From Sphingomonas sp. R-74633 (GTDB lineage Bacteria; Pseudomonadota; Alphaproteobacteria; Sphingomonadales; Sphingomonadaceae): a stretch of 64,000 nucleotides of DNA. Below are positions 36,052 to 46,532 of the stretch, piece after piece. The translations under genes and the position numbers were made by a program. Position 1 is the first letter of the stretch. Each line of letters begins with the position of its first letter. The stretch is from positions 806,001 through 870,000 of the forward strand of contig NZ_JACCFG010000001.1 of the NCBI RefSeq assembly GCF_013416555.1, written 5' to 3'. The notes under the pieces were generated by a model. That model made no database searches. It was not told the DNA's origin and was given only the letters and a program-made list of their open reading frames with translations.

Positions 36052-37209
36052 TTAAGAAGGCAGATCCAAAATCCGCTTGGCGATGATGTTGAGCTGGATC
36101 TCGCTGGTGCCGCCCTCGATCGAATTGGCCTTAGTACGCAGCCAGGTGCGGGCCGCGGCGCCTTCGTGCGAGGCTTCGCTTTCCCATTCGAGCGCGTCTG
36201 AGCCCCCGGCCGCCATCTGCAGCTCGTGGCGGGTCTTGTTCAGCTCGGTGCCATAGTATTTCATCATCGAGGGCTGGGCGGGATGCGCCTGGCCTGCCTT
36301 CAATTCGTCGATGAACTTCTCCGACATCGCCGAGAACGCCTTGGAGCGCACGTCGAACAGCGCGATCTGGGCGCGCAGGATCGGGTCGACGCCGGCGCGT
36401 GCGGCTTCGACCAGCGGGTCCTTGCCGGCGCCGCCGAGCCCGAAGCCCGAGATCATCTCGCGCTCATGGCCGAGCAAATACTTCGCGACGTCCCAGCCCT
36501 TGTTGAGCGTGCCGAGCAGGTTCGCCTTGGGCACTTCGACATTGTCGAAGAAGGTTTCGCAGAAGGGCGAGTTGCCACTGATCAGCAGGATCGGCTTGGT
36601 CGAGACGCCGGGCGAGGCCATGTCAAACAAGAGGAAGCTGATGCCGGCCTGCTTGACGGTCTTGTCGGTGCGGACGAGGCAGAAGATCCAGTCGGCCTTG
36701 TCGGCGTAGCTGGTCCACACCTTCTGGCCATTGACGAGGAAATGGTCGCCCTTGTCCTCGGCCGAGGTTTGCAGGCCGGCGAGGTCGGAGCCGGCGTTCG
36801 GCTCGCTATAGCCCTGGCACCAGCGGATCTCGCCGCGCGCGATCTTGGGCAGATGCTCGAGCTTCTGCTCTTCGGTGCCGTATTTGAGCAATGCCGGCCC
36901 GAGCATCGAGATGCCGAACGAATTGAGCGGATTGCGCGCCTTGATGCGCTTCAGCTCCTCGCGGAGGATCTTGGTCTCGGCCGGCGAGAGTCCGCCGCCG
37001 CCATAGGCGCTGGGCCAGTCGGGCACGGTCCAGCCGCGTGACGCCATGCGATCGAGCCAGAGCTTCTGGTCGGGATGCGCATAATAGGGATTGCGGCCGC
37101 CCCAGGTGGTTTCCTTCTCCGACTTGGGCGGGGTGCGCATTTCCGGCGGGCAATTGGCTTCGAGCCAGGCACGGGTTTCGGTGCGGAAGGTTTCCAGATC
37201 CTCTGCCAT
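36052..37209 (-). CDS. Acyl-CoA dehydrogenase, large subunit type
   Basis: A 385-residue dehydrogenase with WCQGYSEPNAGSDLAGLQT and LISGNSPFCETFFDNVEVP, closely parallel to the gene at 15283-16503. The C terminus is IEGGTSEIQLNIIAKRIL, keeping a Glu in the region of the catalytic YEGT motif, unlike the other large subunit. Upstream is the FadJ-like gene across a third family A element. Confidence 0.92.
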   Translation of the reverse strand: MAEDLETFRTETRAWLEANCPPEMRTPPKSEKETTWGGRNPYYAHPDQKLWLDRMASRGWTVPDWPSAYGGGGLSPAETKILREELKRIKARNPLNSFGISMLGPALLKYGTEEQKLEHLPKIARGEIRWCQGYSEPNAGSDLAGLQTSAEDKGDHFLVNGQKVWTSYADKADWIFCLVRTDKTVKQAGISFLLFDMASPGVSTKPILLISGNSPFCETFFDNVEVPKANLLGTLNKGWDVAKYLLGHEREMISGFGLGGAGKDPLVEAARAGVDPILRAQIALFDVRSKAFSAMSEKFIDELKAGQAHPAQPSMMKYYGTELNKTRHELQMAAGGSDALEWESEASHEGAAARTWLRTKANSIEGGTSEIQLNIIAKRILDLPS

Positions 37210-37226
37210 ATTCTTTTTCCTTCAAG

Positions 37227-37311
37227 CCCTCTCCCCATCGGGGAGAGGGGCAGGAGGGGAGAGCTTGTTGCACTTCCCCTCTCCCCGGCCCTCTCCCCGG
37301 AGGGGAGAGGG
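37227..37311. repeat. Paired palindromic element, family A, copy 3
   Basis: Palindromes at 37227-37249 and 37289-37311. It lies between the large dehydrogenase gene and the FadJ-like gene and nearly fills the gap of 110 bases. Confidence 0.85.
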
Positions 37312-37319
37312 AGTTTTGC

Positions 37320-39347
37320 TTACTTGTTGAACTTCTCGCCCTTTTCCGCCTTTTCGCGGAGCAGCGGGGCGACTTCGAAGCCGTATTTCTCCAGGCCTTC
37401 GACGATCTTCTTGAGGCCCTCGGTGTCGGCCCAGAACATGGGACCGCCGCGGTACGGGGGCCACCCATAGCCATACACCCACACGACATCGATGTCCGAC
37501 GCGCGCTGCGCCATCTTCTCGGCGAGGATCAGCGCGCCTTCGTTGACCATCGTGTAGAGCGTGCGGACGACGATCTCTTCCTCGGTGATCTCGTGCGCGG
37601 GGACGTTCAGCTTCTCGCGCCATTCGGCGATCAGCTCGGCGACGCGGGGCGAGTTCGAGGGCCGACGCTTCTCGTCATAGTCGTAGAAGCCGGCGCTCTT
37701 CTTCTGGCCCCAGCGGCCCTCGGCGGCGAGCGCGTCGCGGATGTTCTCGATCCGGTTCGGGTCGCGGTGCCAGCCGATGTCGACACCGGCGAGGTCGGCC
37801 ATCTGGAACGGCCCCATCGGCATGCCGAACGCGACATGGACCTTGTCGATCTGCTCGGGCGTGGCGCCTTCGAGCAGCATCTTGTTGGCCTCAACCTGGC
37901 GCGGCATCAGCATGCGGTTGCCGATGAAGCCATAAGTGACGCCGGCGATAACGGCGACCTTCTTGATCTTCTTCGACAGCGCCATCGCGGTGGCGAGCAC
38001 ATCGTCGGCGGTCTTGGCGCCGCGGACGATCTCGAGCAGCTTCATCACGTTCGCCGGCGAGAAGAAGTGCAGGCCGAGCACGTCCTGCGGGCGGCTGGTC
38101 ACCGCCGCGATCTCGTCGATGTTGAGATAGCTGGTGTTCGAGGCGAGGATCGCGCCGGGCTTGGCGATCTTGTCGAGCCGGCCGAACACGTCCTTCTTGA
38201 CGTCCATGCTCTCATAGACCGCCTCGATGATCAGGTCGCACTCGGCGAGATCGTCGAAATTGAGCGTCGGCCTGAGCAGACCCATCGCGCCTTCGACCTG
38301 CTCGGCGGTCATGCGGCCCTTGGCGGCGGTCGCCTCGTAATTCTTGCGGATGACGCCGGTGCCGCGGTCGAGCGCTTCCTGCGCCATCTCGACGATGGTC
38401 ACCGGTACGCCGGCGGTGAGGAAGTTCATCGAGATGCCGCCGCCCATCGTGCCGGCGCCGATAACGCCGACGCGCTTGATGTCGCGCAGCTGGATGTCGT
38501 CGGCGATGCCGTCGATCTTGGCGGCCTTGCGCTCGGCGAAGAAGATGTGGCGGAGCGCCGCGGACTGCGTGCCCATGATCAGCTTCATGAAGCCCATGCG
38601 CTCGGCCTGGACGCCCTCGGCATAGGGCTTGCCGGCGGTCTGCTCGATCAGGTCGACGATCGTGTTGGGCGCGTCCATGCCGCGGAAGCGCTTGGCATTG
38701 GTGGCGCGGAATTTGGCGAAGACCTCGGGATCGACGGTGATCGGGCGCTCGGACGAACGCGAGACGGGCTTGCCGATCACTTCGTTCGCAAAGGCGACGG
38801 CGTCGGCGACGAGGTTGCCCTCGGTCGCGAGGCGGTCGACCAGGCCGGCGGCCTTGGCCTGCTCGGCCGAGATCGGGTCGCCCTTGCTCGCCATTTCCAG
38901 CGCGGTCTCGACGCCCGCGACGCGCGGCATGCGCTGGGTGCCGCCGGCGCCGGGCAGGATGCCGAGCTTGACTTCGGGCAGGCCGAACTTGGCTGAGGGG
39001 ACGGCGATCCGGTAATGCGAGGCGAGCGCGACTTCGCAGCCGCCGCCCAGCGCAGTGCCGTGGACCGCCGAGATCACCGGCTTGTCGAGCGCTTCGATTT
39101 CATCGACGAGCACGGGGAGCGAGGGCTCCTGCATCGGCTTGCCGAACTCGGTGATGTCGGCACCGGCGAAGAAGGTCTTGCCCGCGCAGGTGATCACGAC
39201 CGCCTTGATGCTGTCGTCGCCCTTGGCTTCCTGGATGCCGGCCTGGATGCCCTGGCGGACCGCCGCGCCGAGCGCGTTCACCGGCGGATTGTCCGAGGTG
39301 ATGATCAGGACGTCGCCCTGGCGGGTCGTGGTGATGGGGGAAGTCAT
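37320..39347 (-). CDS. Multifunctional enoyl-CoA hydratase / 3-hydroxyacyl-CoA dehydrogenase (FadJ/FadB type)
   Basis: A 675-residue two-enzyme protein of beta-oxidation. The N-terminal crotonase part (residues 1-190) has [14 protein letters not shown] and [19 protein letters not shown]. The NAD-binding part has [14 protein letters not shown] near residue 288 and [16 protein letters not shown]. The C-terminal 3-hydroxyacyl-CoA dehydrogenase halves follow. The ATG at 39347 has GGAG at the right spacing; the longer upstream frame has no family features. It stands just after the serine-hydrolase gene on the same strand. Confidence 0.95.
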   Translation of the reverse strand: MTSPITTTRQGDVLIITSDNPPVNALGAAVRQGIQAGIQEAKGDDSIKAVVITCAGKTFFAGADITEFGKPMQEPSLPVLVDEIEALDKPVISAVHGTALGGGCEVALASHYRIAVPSAKFGLPEVKLGILPGAGGTQRMPRVAGVETALEMASKGDPISAEQAKAAGLVDRLATEGNLVADAVAFANEVIGKPVSRSSERPITVDPEVFAKFRATNAKRFRGMDAPNTIVDLIEQTAGKPYAEGVQAERMGFMKLIMGTQSAALRHIFFAERKAAKIDGIADDIQLRDIKRVGVIGAGTMGGGISMNFLTAGVPVTIVEMAQEALDRGTGVIRKNYEATAAKGRMTAEQVEGAMGLLRPTLNFDDLAECDLIIEAVYESMDVKKDVFGRLDKIAKPGAILASNTSYLNIDEIAAVTSRPQDVLGLHFFSPANVMKLLEIVRGAKTADDVLATAMALSKKIKKVAVIAGVTYGFIGNRMLMPRQVEANKMLLEGATPEQIDKVHVAFGMPMGPFQMADLAGVDIGWHRDPNRIENIRDALAAEGRWGQKKSAGFYDYDEKRRPSNSPRVAELIAEWREKLNVPAHEITEEEIVVRTLYTMVNEGALILAEKMAQRASDIDVVWVYGYGWPPYRGGPMFWADTEGLKKIVEGLEKYGFEVAPLLREKAEKGEKFNK

Positions 39348-39370
39348 TCTAGTCTCCAAGAGAGAAGAGT

Positions 39371-40594
39371 TCAGTCGTTCAAAGCGGAATAGATCAGCGT
39401 CTTCAGCTCGCGCCGGATGGGGTAGAGCATGGACGGGGAAAGCTGCGTCATGAAGACCATCGAGAGCTGCTCGACGGGGTCGATGAAGAACGAGGTCGAG
39501 AACATCCCGCCCCAATAATATTCGCCGGCCGAACCCGGGATCATCGCCTTGGCCGGGTCTATCGTGATCGCGAAGCCCAGGCCGAAGCCGGTGCCTGCGT
39601 TGGTGGTCTCGCTGAACAGCGACTTGGACATGGTATTGAGGTCCGAGCCGCCGGGCAGGTGGTTGACCGTCATCAGGTCGATCGTCTTGCGGCTGACGAG
39701 GCGGGTGCCGTCCAGCTCTCCCTTGTTCAGGAAGAAGGTGCAGAGGCGGTGATAGTCGAGCGCGGTCGAGACGAGGCCGCCGCCGCCCGAGACGAGCTTC
39801 GGCTCGCGCGACCAGGCGCTCTCGGCACCGCGATCGTACATCACGCGGCCCTTGCCCTGGACCATCGCCCAGCAATCGGACAGGCGATCAATCTTGTCGG
39901 CAGGGACGGTGAAGCCGGTGTCGGCCATGCCGAGCGGGGCGAAGATGCGCTGCGCGAAAAAGGCGCCGAGCTTCATGCCCGAGACGCGCTCGACTACGGC
40001 GCCGAGCACGTCGGTGGAGACCGAGTAGTTCCACTCGGTGCCCGGCGAGAATTCGAGCGGAATCTCGCCGAGGGCGGCGATGAAGCCGTCGAGATCGAGA
40101 TTATGGTGCCAGTCCTCGATCTTGCCGGCGCGATAGGCGGCGTCGACATTGGTGCGGTTCTGGAAGCTGTAGGTGAAGCCCGAGGTGTGGCGCAGCAGAT
40201 CGATCATCCGCAGCGGCTCTTCGGTGGGGAGGGTCTGGAACGGCACGCCGCCGCCGCCGGCCTTGAACACGCCGAGGTTCTTGAGCTCGGGGAGGATGTG
40301 GTGGACGGGCGTGTCGAGGCCGACCAGGCCCTCTTCGAGCAGCATCATGAAGGCGAGGCTGGTGACCGGCTTGGTCATCGAGGCGATGCGGAAGATCGTG
40401 GTCTCGTCGACGGGCGCGCCGCCTTCGCGGGCCGCGCCCTGGCTCGAAAAGTGCACGATCTCGCCGTTTCGCGCGATCAGCAGCTGGGCATGGGGCAGCT
40501 TGCCCGAGTCGAGATAGCGGGTCTTCAGATACGGATCGATCCGGGCCAGCCGGCCGGCATCGAAACCCTGACTTTCGGGCTTGGCAATCTTCAT
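39371..40594 (-). CDS. Serine hydrolase, beta-lactamase / class C-like (EstB type)
   Basis: A 407-residue protein with SMTK at 72-75 (active-site Ser72 and Lys75) and a YSV motif in [11 protein letters not shown], as in EstB-type esterases and DD-peptidase-like enzymes. No signal peptide is evident. Placed with beta-oxidation genes, it may cleave an ester or lactone before CoA activation, but the substrate is not determined by the sequence. Divergent from the ligase at 40767. Confidence 0.9.
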   Translation of the reverse strand: MKIAKPESQGFDAGRLARIDPYLKTRYLDSGKLPHAQLLIARNGEIVHFSSQGAAREGGAPVDETTIFRIASMTKPVTSLAFMMLLEEGLVGLDTPVHHILPELKNLGVFKAGGGGVPFQTLPTEEPLRMIDLLRHTSGFTYSFQNRTNVDAAYRAGKIEDWHHNLDLDGFIAALGEIPLEFSPGTEWNYSVSTDVLGAVVERVSGMKLGAFFAQRIFAPLGMADTGFTVPADKIDRLSDCWAMVQGKGRVMYDRGAESAWSREPKLVSGGGGLVSTALDYHRLCTFFLNKGELDGTRLVSRKTIDLMTVNHLPGGSDLNTMSKSLFSETTNAGTGFGLGFAITIDPAKAMIPGSAGEYYWGGMFSTSFFIDPVEQLSMVFMTQLSPSMLYPIRRELKTLIYSALND

Positions 40595-40766
40595 GCGGCT
40601 GGCATACCTCTCATTCGAAACCGGTGACTCGCGTCTTCGTGCGGACGTGCTTCCCCTATTGCCTTGAGCGCGCGATGAATCAACACTAACGTTGTTTACG
40701 GTACGGCATCCGATGCCAAACCCAACATTCTAGAAACATAACGCACATAAGCCGGAGAGAATCGCC

Positions 40767-42515
40767 TTGGCCCCCGAACCGATCGTGCCCCTCGACCCCA
40801 ATTGGCCCGCAATGTCGCTGGAGCAGGTGAAGGGGGCGCTGACCGCCCCGGGCGGGCGTTTCGAGATGGACGAGGTGGAGATCCGCGGCGTGCGGACCCG
40901 CGTGTGGAAGAACGCCCCGCCGACGCTGGCGATCCTCGCGCAGCTCGCCCGGCTCTATGGCGACCGCGTCTTCACCATCTATGAGGATGAGCGCGTCACC
41001 TATGAGGCGAACTACCGCGCGACCTGCCATCTGGCGCAGCGGCTGAGCGAGATGGGCGTGGTGAAGGGCGACCGCGTCGCGCTGGCGATGCGCAACCTGC
41101 CCGAATGGCCGACGATCTTCTTCGCGGCGGTGAGCCTGGGTGCGATCATCGTGCCGCTCAATGCGTGGTGGACGGGCGGCGAGCTCGAATATGGCCTGAA
41201 GGACTCGGGCGCCAAGGTGCTTTTCGTCGATGCCGAGCGCCATGCACGGCTGAAGGACTGCTACGACCAGCTGCCCGATCTCGAGCGCGTGGTGGTGAGC
41301 CGCTGCAGCGAGGAGCTGGGCGGCAATGTCAGCCGGCTCGAGGTGCTGATCGGCACGCGGCACGACTGGGCGAGCCTGCCCGACATCCCGTTCCCGCAGG
41401 TCGCGCTGACGCCCGAGGATGATGCGACGATCTTCTATACCAGTGGCACCACGGGCAGCCCGAAGGGCGCGCTGGGCACGCACCGCAACATCTGCACGAA
41501 CATCCTGTCGAGCGGCTACAGCGCCGCCAAGTCGATGCTGCGCCGGGGCGAGATGCCGCCGGCGGTGATCCCGCACAAGGTGGGCCTGCTGGTGATCCCG
41601 CTGTTCCACGTCACCGCCTGCAGCGCGGCGCTGATGGGGGGCGTCGCGACCGGGCAGACAGTGGTGTTCATGCGCCGCTGGGATGCCGAAAAGGCGATGC
41701 AGGTGATCCAGGACGAGAAGGTGACCTTCACCGGCGGCGTGCCGACGATCGCCTGGCAGCTGCTCGAGCATCCGGCGCGCGACCAGTATGACCTCTCCAG
41801 CCTTGAGGCGATCTCTTATGGCGGTGCCCCCTCCGCGCCCGAGCTGGTCAAGCGCATCTATGAAGAGTTCGGCGCGCTGCCCGGCAATGGCTGGGGCATG
41901 ACCGAGACGATGGCGACGGTCACGCAGCATAGCGGCGAGGACTATCTGAGCCGCCCGACCAGCGCCGGCCAGCCGGTGGCGACGGCCGACCTCAAGATCA
42001 TGACCGTCGAAGGCGATCGCGAGCTGCCGGTCGGCGAAGTCGGCGAGCTCTGGGCGAGCGGGGCGATGATCGTGAAGGGCTATTGGAACAAGCCCGAGGC
42101 GACGGCGGAAACCTTCGTCAACGGCTGGGTTCGCACCGGCGACCTCGCCAAGCTCGACGAGGAAGGGTTCCTCTATATCGTCGACCGGGCCAAGGACATC
42201 ATCATCCGTGGCGGCGAGAACATCTATTCGAGCGAAGTCGAGGATGTGCTCTACGCCTTCCCCGGCGTGACCGACGCAGCGCTGATCGGCGTGCCGCACA
42301 AGATCCTGGGCGAGGAGCCGGTGGCGGTGGTCCATATGGCCCCGGGCACCAGCGCGACCGAGGCGGAGCTGCAGGACTTCGTCCGCCAGCGGCTCGCGGC
42401 GTTCAAGGTGCCGGTGCAGGTGCGCTTCGTGGGCGATACGCTGCCGCGCAATGCCAATGGCAAGATCCTGAAGAAGGACCTGCGCGAGCTGTTCGTGGGG
42501 GAGGCGGCGGCCTGA
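40767..42515 (+). CDS. Class I adenylate-forming acyl-CoA ligase (long form)
   Basis: A 582-residue ANL enzyme with TIFYTSGTTGSPKGALG, GWGMTETMATVTQHSGE, RAKDIIIRGGENIYSSEVED and terminal RNANGKILKKDLREL. The start is a TTG preceded by GGAGAG; the first in-frame ATG is 45 bases later and would truncate the N-terminal part. It sits beside the beta-oxidation genes and is a plausible activating enzyme for them. The preceding 172 bases contain a short GGCAT-CCG-ATGCC palindrome (40705-40717). Confidence 0.9.
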   Translation: MAPEPIVPLDPNWPAMSLEQVKGALTAPGGRFEMDEVEIRGVRTRVWKNAPPTLAILAQLARLYGDRVFTIYEDERVTYEANYRATCHLAQRLSEMGVVKGDRVALAMRNLPEWPTIFFAAVSLGAIIVPLNAWWTGGELEYGLKDSGAKVLFVDAERHARLKDCYDQLPDLERVVVSRCSEELGGNVSRLEVLIGTRHDWASLPDIPFPQVALTPEDDATIFYTSGTTGSPKGALGTHRNICTNILSSGYSAAKSMLRRGEMPPAVIPHKVGLLVIPLFHVTACSAALMGGVATGQTVVFMRRWDAEKAMQVIQDEKVTFTGGVPTIAWQLLEHPARDQYDLSSLEAISYGGAPSAPELVKRIYEEFGALPGNGWGMTETMATVTQHSGEDYLSRPTSAGQPVATADLKIMTVEGDRELPVGEVGELWASGAMIVKGYWNKPEATAETFVNGWVRTGDLAKLDEEGFLYIVDRAKDIIIRGGENIYSSEVEDVLYAFPGVTDAALIGVPHKILGEEPVAVVHMAPGTSATEAELQDFVRQRLAAFKVPVQVRFVGDTLPRNANGKILKKDLRELFVGEAAA

Positions 42516-42598
42516 CGGGGCCTGCGCCACCGATATCGTGCAATTCCCGCTTGTGATGGCGCCCCGGCAGCGTACCGTTGCGCCGGGGGGACAGCACG

Positions 42599-43981
42599 AT
42601 GGGCTGGTCAGCAAGCATAAGCGCGCAACTCTCCCGGTCGGCGCGGTGGCGCACATCCGGGCTGGGTCTGCTCCTGTTGGGATCGTCAATGCTGGGCGGT
42701 TGCATGCCCCAGAACATTGCCGGCACCGTCTACGATAATCGCGAGGCGCTGGCGCGTGCGGTGAGGCGGCCGATGCTCGTGAACGAGGCGCGCAACCTTA
42801 CTCTGCTGCGCAGCGGCGCCGTCTTCTATCCCGATACGCAACCGATTGTGCCCGGGGCGCTGCCAGCGCTGGAGGATGTATCGATCAACCTGATCGGCTC
42901 GATCATGAACGTCGAGCTGGAGCGGATCCGCAATGCTCAGCGGGTGCATGCGGCGATGCTCGGCCGCGCGTTTCCGGGTCACGACGCGCTGCGCGTGCCG
43001 ATGCATATCGTGCCGACCGACAATGGCGTGGCCTCGGCCCAGGCGGACACCGGGACCGGCGCGGTTATGGTGGATGTGCGCATCATCCAGGCGGCCTATC
43101 GGGCAGCGCTCATCATGGTTTTCGCCGCCGAGGATGACCTGCCGTCCAGTGTCGATACGCCGGCGAAGCGCGAAGCCTATGCGTTCAACGCCTTCGCCAA
43201 CTACCGCGCGCGGCTGCGCCGCCTGCGTTCCTTTGCCTTGGGGGACGATCTGACGGGTGCCCGCCTGGGAATGTCGGTGCTCGGGAATGACGCGGATCGC
43301 GATCGCGCGATTGCCCAGGCGGGCGCGATGTTCGACCGTGCCCTGGAAGAATCCTCGACGATTATGGAATCCAAGTCGCTCGAGCGGGCGTTCCTCGGTG
43401 CGATCCGCTTCATGCTGGCCCATGAGGCGGGCCATGTCGCGCTTGGGCATTCGACGTCGCCGGCCAACTGCGACGAAGCGCTCGCCAACGAAGCTGCGGC
43501 GGATCGCTATGCCGTGCTGGTCAGCGACCTGGCCGATTATGGGCGTATTCCCGGAATCATCGTTGCGCGTGGCGCGACGGACCACTCCGTACAGTTCGTC
43601 ACGCCGCTCGAAAGCATGGTGACGGATCCGAGTGACGGCGCGCACCAGTTCTTTGGCTTCGCCTATGGCCTGGCCGGGCTCGACACGCGGCTGCGCGCCG
43701 TGCCCGGCTGCAGCTATCCTGCGCCCGAGCTGCGGCTCGCGGAGATCCAGCCACTGGCGAATGTGATCGACAGTGTTCACGATCTGGCAGTGACCGACCA
43801 ATATCTCCGCCGGTTCGGCGCACGGGATACGAAACAGCGCGTAGGGACGGGACGCTTCGACATGTATTTCCCGCGCCTTCAGGAAATCGCCACGGCGGAA
43901 AAGCCGTTTCCCGCCGATCTTGCTCCGCTGCGCGACCAGCTTTCCGAGGTCTACTATGACACCTTCCGCCGCGAGAATTGA
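42599..43981 (+). CDS. Zincin-like lipoprotein of unknown function
   Basis: A 460-residue precursor with a lipobox LGGC (Cys35) and thus probably an outer-membrane lipoprotein. It has a peptidase-like HEAGH at 275-279 and NEAAAD at 297-302, the expected spacing for a gluzincin zinc site (HExxH, then a downstream Glu). The rest does not match M48 peptidases I know. The ATG at 42599 is preferred; upstream TTG options start before the signal. It overlaps the next gene by 26 bases, and a three-gene run follows. Confidence 0.85.
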   Translation: MGWSASISAQLSRSARWRTSGLGLLLLGSSMLGGCMPQNIAGTVYDNREALARAVRRPMLVNEARNLTLLRSGAVFYPDTQPIVPGALPALEDVSINLIGSIMNVELERIRNAQRVHAAMLGRAFPGHDALRVPMHIVPTDNGVASAQADTGTGAVMVDVRIIQAAYRAALIMVFAAEDDLPSSVDTPAKREAYAFNAFANYRARLRRLRSFALGDDLTGARLGMSVLGNDADRDRAIAQAGAMFDRALEESSTIMESKSLERAFLGAIRFMLAHEAGHVALGHSTSPANCDEALANEAAADRYAVLVSDLADYGRIPGIIVARGATDHSVQFVTPLESMVTDPSDGAHQFFGFAYGLAGLDTRLRAVPGCSYPAPELRLAEIQPLANVIDSVHDLAVTDQYLRRFGARDTKQRVGTGRFDMYFPRLQEIATAEKPFPADLAPLRDQLSEVYYDTFRREN

Positions 43982-44564
43982 CCGGGTTCGCCGAACCTTG
44001 AAGCGCGTGACCTGGATAGGCGCGCTGCTGCTCGCGACCTCGGCCGAAGCACAGCATGGGGCGCAGCCGCAGTCGCCCTGGGCGGTCCAGCTGCCCTATC
44101 GCACCAACGGCGCGGGGGTCGGCGGGGGCGACGTGACCGGCCAGATCCGGATCGCGCCCGGCACCGAGCAGAATATTGCATCGCGAGCGCTGGTGCAGAC
44201 ACTCCAGCAGATGCACTTCACCGTCGCGAGGCCGCAATTGGGGGTCGCCGGGGTCCTGGCGCCGCGGCAGAGATGGGAGAGCGATACCGTCGAAGTGCCG
44301 CGCGCGATGATCGATGTCTACAATCGCAGCGTGCCGCAGATGCAGCTGCCGAACGCGCGCTACGGCCTGCAATTCAAGGGCGAATATGACATCGCCTATG
44401 GCAGGTTCCGCTACAAGATCAGCGCGCAGCTGTTCGAGCGCGGCTCGCTCGCCTCGTCGTGGCGGAGGGTGCAGGACTCGCGTTACGCGGGCGACTTCTT
44501 CGTTGGCGAGCTGGCTCGGCTGATGCTCGAAGAACTGAAGCGCAGCGGATTGCCCGATCGATGA
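43956..44564 (+). CDS. Exported protein, unknown function
   Basis: A 202-residue precursor with a basic N region and hydrophobic signal (TWIGALLLATSAEAQ). The mature part begins HGAQPQSPWAVQLPYRTNGAG and contains no recognised domain. The ATG at 43956 sits inside the previous gene, 26 bases from its stop, with GAGG six bases upstream. The overlap suggests co-translation with the lipoprotein. Confidence 0.78.
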   Translation: MTPSAARIDRVRRTLKRVTWIGALLLATSAEAQHGAQPQSPWAVQLPYRTNGAGVGGGDVTGQIRIAPGTEQNIASRALVQTLQQMHFTVARPQLGVAGVLAPRQRWESDTVEVPRAMIDVYNRSVPQMQLPNARYGLQFKGEYDIAYGRFRYKISAQLFERGSLASSWRRVQDSRYAGDFFVGELARLMLEELKRSGLPDR

Positions 44565-45001
44565 CCGCGCGCATTGCCCTTGCCCTGCTCTGGCTCGCCG
44601 CGCTGCTCGGCGCGCTGTTGGTGACCGAGGCGTATTTCTGGGTGCACGATGCGGACGGCTACCCGTTGCTGCTGCCGCCCGATCGATCGAGCGTGTATCC
44701 GCCGGTCGTCGCGATCTATTCGGCGACGATCGCGCCGTTGCTCGCGGCGCTCTATTTCCGCCCCTTCGCGCCACCTGCCTCGGCGCCGCGGGGCAAGGCG
44801 CTCAACCGGCTCGCGCTGGCGCTAACGGGCTTCTACAATGCGCTGCTGCTCTATCTGCTTGCCCAGGGGTTCTGGCATCGCGGGATCGGGATCGAGGAGA
44901 TTGTGAGCCAGGCCAAGCAGGCGGCGCTGTTGCTGGGATTCCTGGTGGTGCCGGTGAACGCCTATTATTTTGGGATCAAGGGGAAGGCGGGCGAAGACTA
45001 G
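44561..45001 (+). CDS. Small membrane protein, unknown function
   Basis: A 146-residue protein with about three to four hydrophobic segments (MTARIALALLWLAALLGALL, VAIYSATIAPLLAALYF, LALTGFYNALLLYLLAQG and QAALLLGFLVVPVNAYYF). The ATG overlaps the preceding stop (ATGA). I know no family. Its end overlaps the convergent glpK gene by 4 bases. Confidence 0.8.
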   Translation: MTARIALALLWLAALLGALLVTEAYFWVHDADGYPLLLPPDRSSVYPPVVAIYSATIAPLLAALYFRPFAPPASAPRGKALNRLALALTGFYNALLLYLLAQGFWHRGIGIEEIVSQAKQAALLLGFLVVPVNAYYFGIKGKAGED

Positions 45002-46458
45002 GTCAGGACGCCGCGCACGGCATGGGCCCAGCCCGCAAGGCGCGCGGTACGGTCTTCTTCCGCCAACTTCGGTTCGAAGGTGATCCCGGCGCCACGCATC
45101 GCCGCGGCCTCCTCCAGCCCCTTGAACATCCCGCAGCCGACGCCCGCCAGCATGGCCGCCCCAAGCGCCGTCGTCTCGGCGAAATCGGGGCGATCAACGG
45201 GAATGGCGAGGATGTCGGCAAGGTCCTGGGCGATCCAGTCATTGGTGACCATGCCGCCGTCGATGCGCAGGCGCGACCAGTCGGCGCCGTCGGCGGCGAA
45301 GGCGGTCTTCAAATCGTGGCTCTGGTGCGCCATCGCCTCAAGCGCGGCGCGGACGATATGGGCGCGGGTGGCGGAGAAGCTGAGGCCGGAGATCGCGGCG
45401 CGGGCCTCGGGCTGCCACCAGGGCGCGCCGAGGCCGGAAAGGGCAGGGACGAGATAGACCCCGCCATTGTCCTTCACCGAACGGGCCAGGCCTTCGGTCT
45501 CCTGTGCATTGCCGATCAGTTGGATCGAGTCGCGCAGCCACTGGACCAGGCTGCCGGCGACGAACACCGAGCCTTCGATCGCATAGGTGCGCCGGCCACC
45601 GAGCTGCCAGAGCACGGTGGCGAGCAGTCGGTTCTTCGAGCTGGGCGGAGCGGTGCCCGCATTGGTGAGGACGAAGGCGCCGGTGCCATAGGTCGCCTTG
45701 GTGTCGCCGCGCTCGAGACAGGCCTGGCCGATCGTCGCGGCCTGCTGGTCGCCCGCGAGCCCGCAGATCGGGATCTCGCCGCCGAAGAGCTTCGTCGTGC
45801 CGAACCGGCCGGCGCAGTCGACGATCTCTGGCAGCGCATCGCGCGGGGCGGAGAACATCTCGAGCAGGCCATCGCTCCAGCCGCCCGAGCCGAGGCCCAT
45901 CAACAGCGTGCGCGAGGCGTTGGTCGCGTCGGTGACGTGGAGGCCGCCGGTGAGCTTCCAGACCAGCCAGCTCTCGATCGTGCCGATGGCAAGCCGGTCA
46001 CCGACGCCCTTGAGCTGGGGCCAATGCTGCATCGCCCAGGCAATCTTGGTGCCGGAGAAATAGGGGTCGAGGAGAAGGCCGGTGCGTGCCTGAACGCCGG
46101 GTTCCTCGCCTGCATCGCGCCAGGCACGGCACATTGCGGCGCTGCGCCGGTCCTGCCAGACGATGGCGGGAGCGAGGGGCTCGCCGGTGGTCTTGTCCCA
46201 GAAGACGATCGTCTCGCGCTGGTTGGTGATGCCGATCGCGGCGATATGCTCGTGTCCGCCGGCCTCGCGGACCATCGCCATCGCGCACTCGAGCGTGCGC
46301 TTCCAGATCTCGCCCGCGTCATGCTCGACCAGACCGGGGCCGGGATAATGCTGCGTAAGCTCGGCGCTGTGGCTGCCCAGGCACTTGCCCGAAAGCGCGA
46401 ACAGCATCGCGCGGGTAGAGGTGGTGCCCTCGTCGATGACCAGGATGTTTTCGCCCAT
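44998..46458 (-). CDS. glpK: Glycerol kinase
   Basis: ATP-dependent phosphorylation of glycerol to sn-glycerol 3-phosphate; 486 residues from ATG 46458. The FGGY fold begins VIDEGTTSTRAMLFALSGK, with GITNQRETIVFWDKTTGEP, a GDQQAATIGQACLERGDTK segment and DGGMVTNDWIAQ near the end. A longer upstream frame has no conserved features. The gene stands alone; no glpF or glpD is adjacent. Divergent from the AI-2E transporter. Confidence 0.95.
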   Translation of the reverse strand: MGENILVIDEGTTSTRAMLFALSGKCLGSHSAELTQHYPGPGLVEHDAGEIWKRTLECAMAMVREAGGHEHIAAIGITNQRETIVFWDKTTGEPLAPAIVWQDRRSAAMCRAWRDAGEEPGVQARTGLLLDPYFSGTKIAWAMQHWPQLKGVGDRLAIGTIESWLVWKLTGGLHVTDATNASRTLLMGLGSGGWSDGLLEMFSAPRDALPEIVDCAGRFGTTKLFGGEIPICGLAGDQQAATIGQACLERGDTKATYGTGAFVLTNAGTAPPSSKNRLLATVLWQLGGRRTYAIEGSVFVAGSLVQWLRDSIQLIGNAQETEGLARSVKDNGGVYLVPALSGLGAPWWQPEARAAISGLSFSATRAHIVRAALEAMAHQSHDLKTAFAADGADWSRLRIDGGMVTNDWIAQDLADILAIPVDRPDFAETTALGAAMLAGVGCGMFKGLEEAAAMRGAGITFEPKLAEEDRTARLAGWAHAVRGVLT

Positions 46459-46532
46459 AAACCCCAAGCTAGCTGGGATTACATCCGTTGCAATCCGCGC
46501 TAGGGTTACCGGGAGAGAAGGGAAGGGCATAA

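Noticed and set aside
40686..42689. 667-codon minus-strand frame
   Set aside because: Opposite the acyl-CoA ligase; no recognisable motif.
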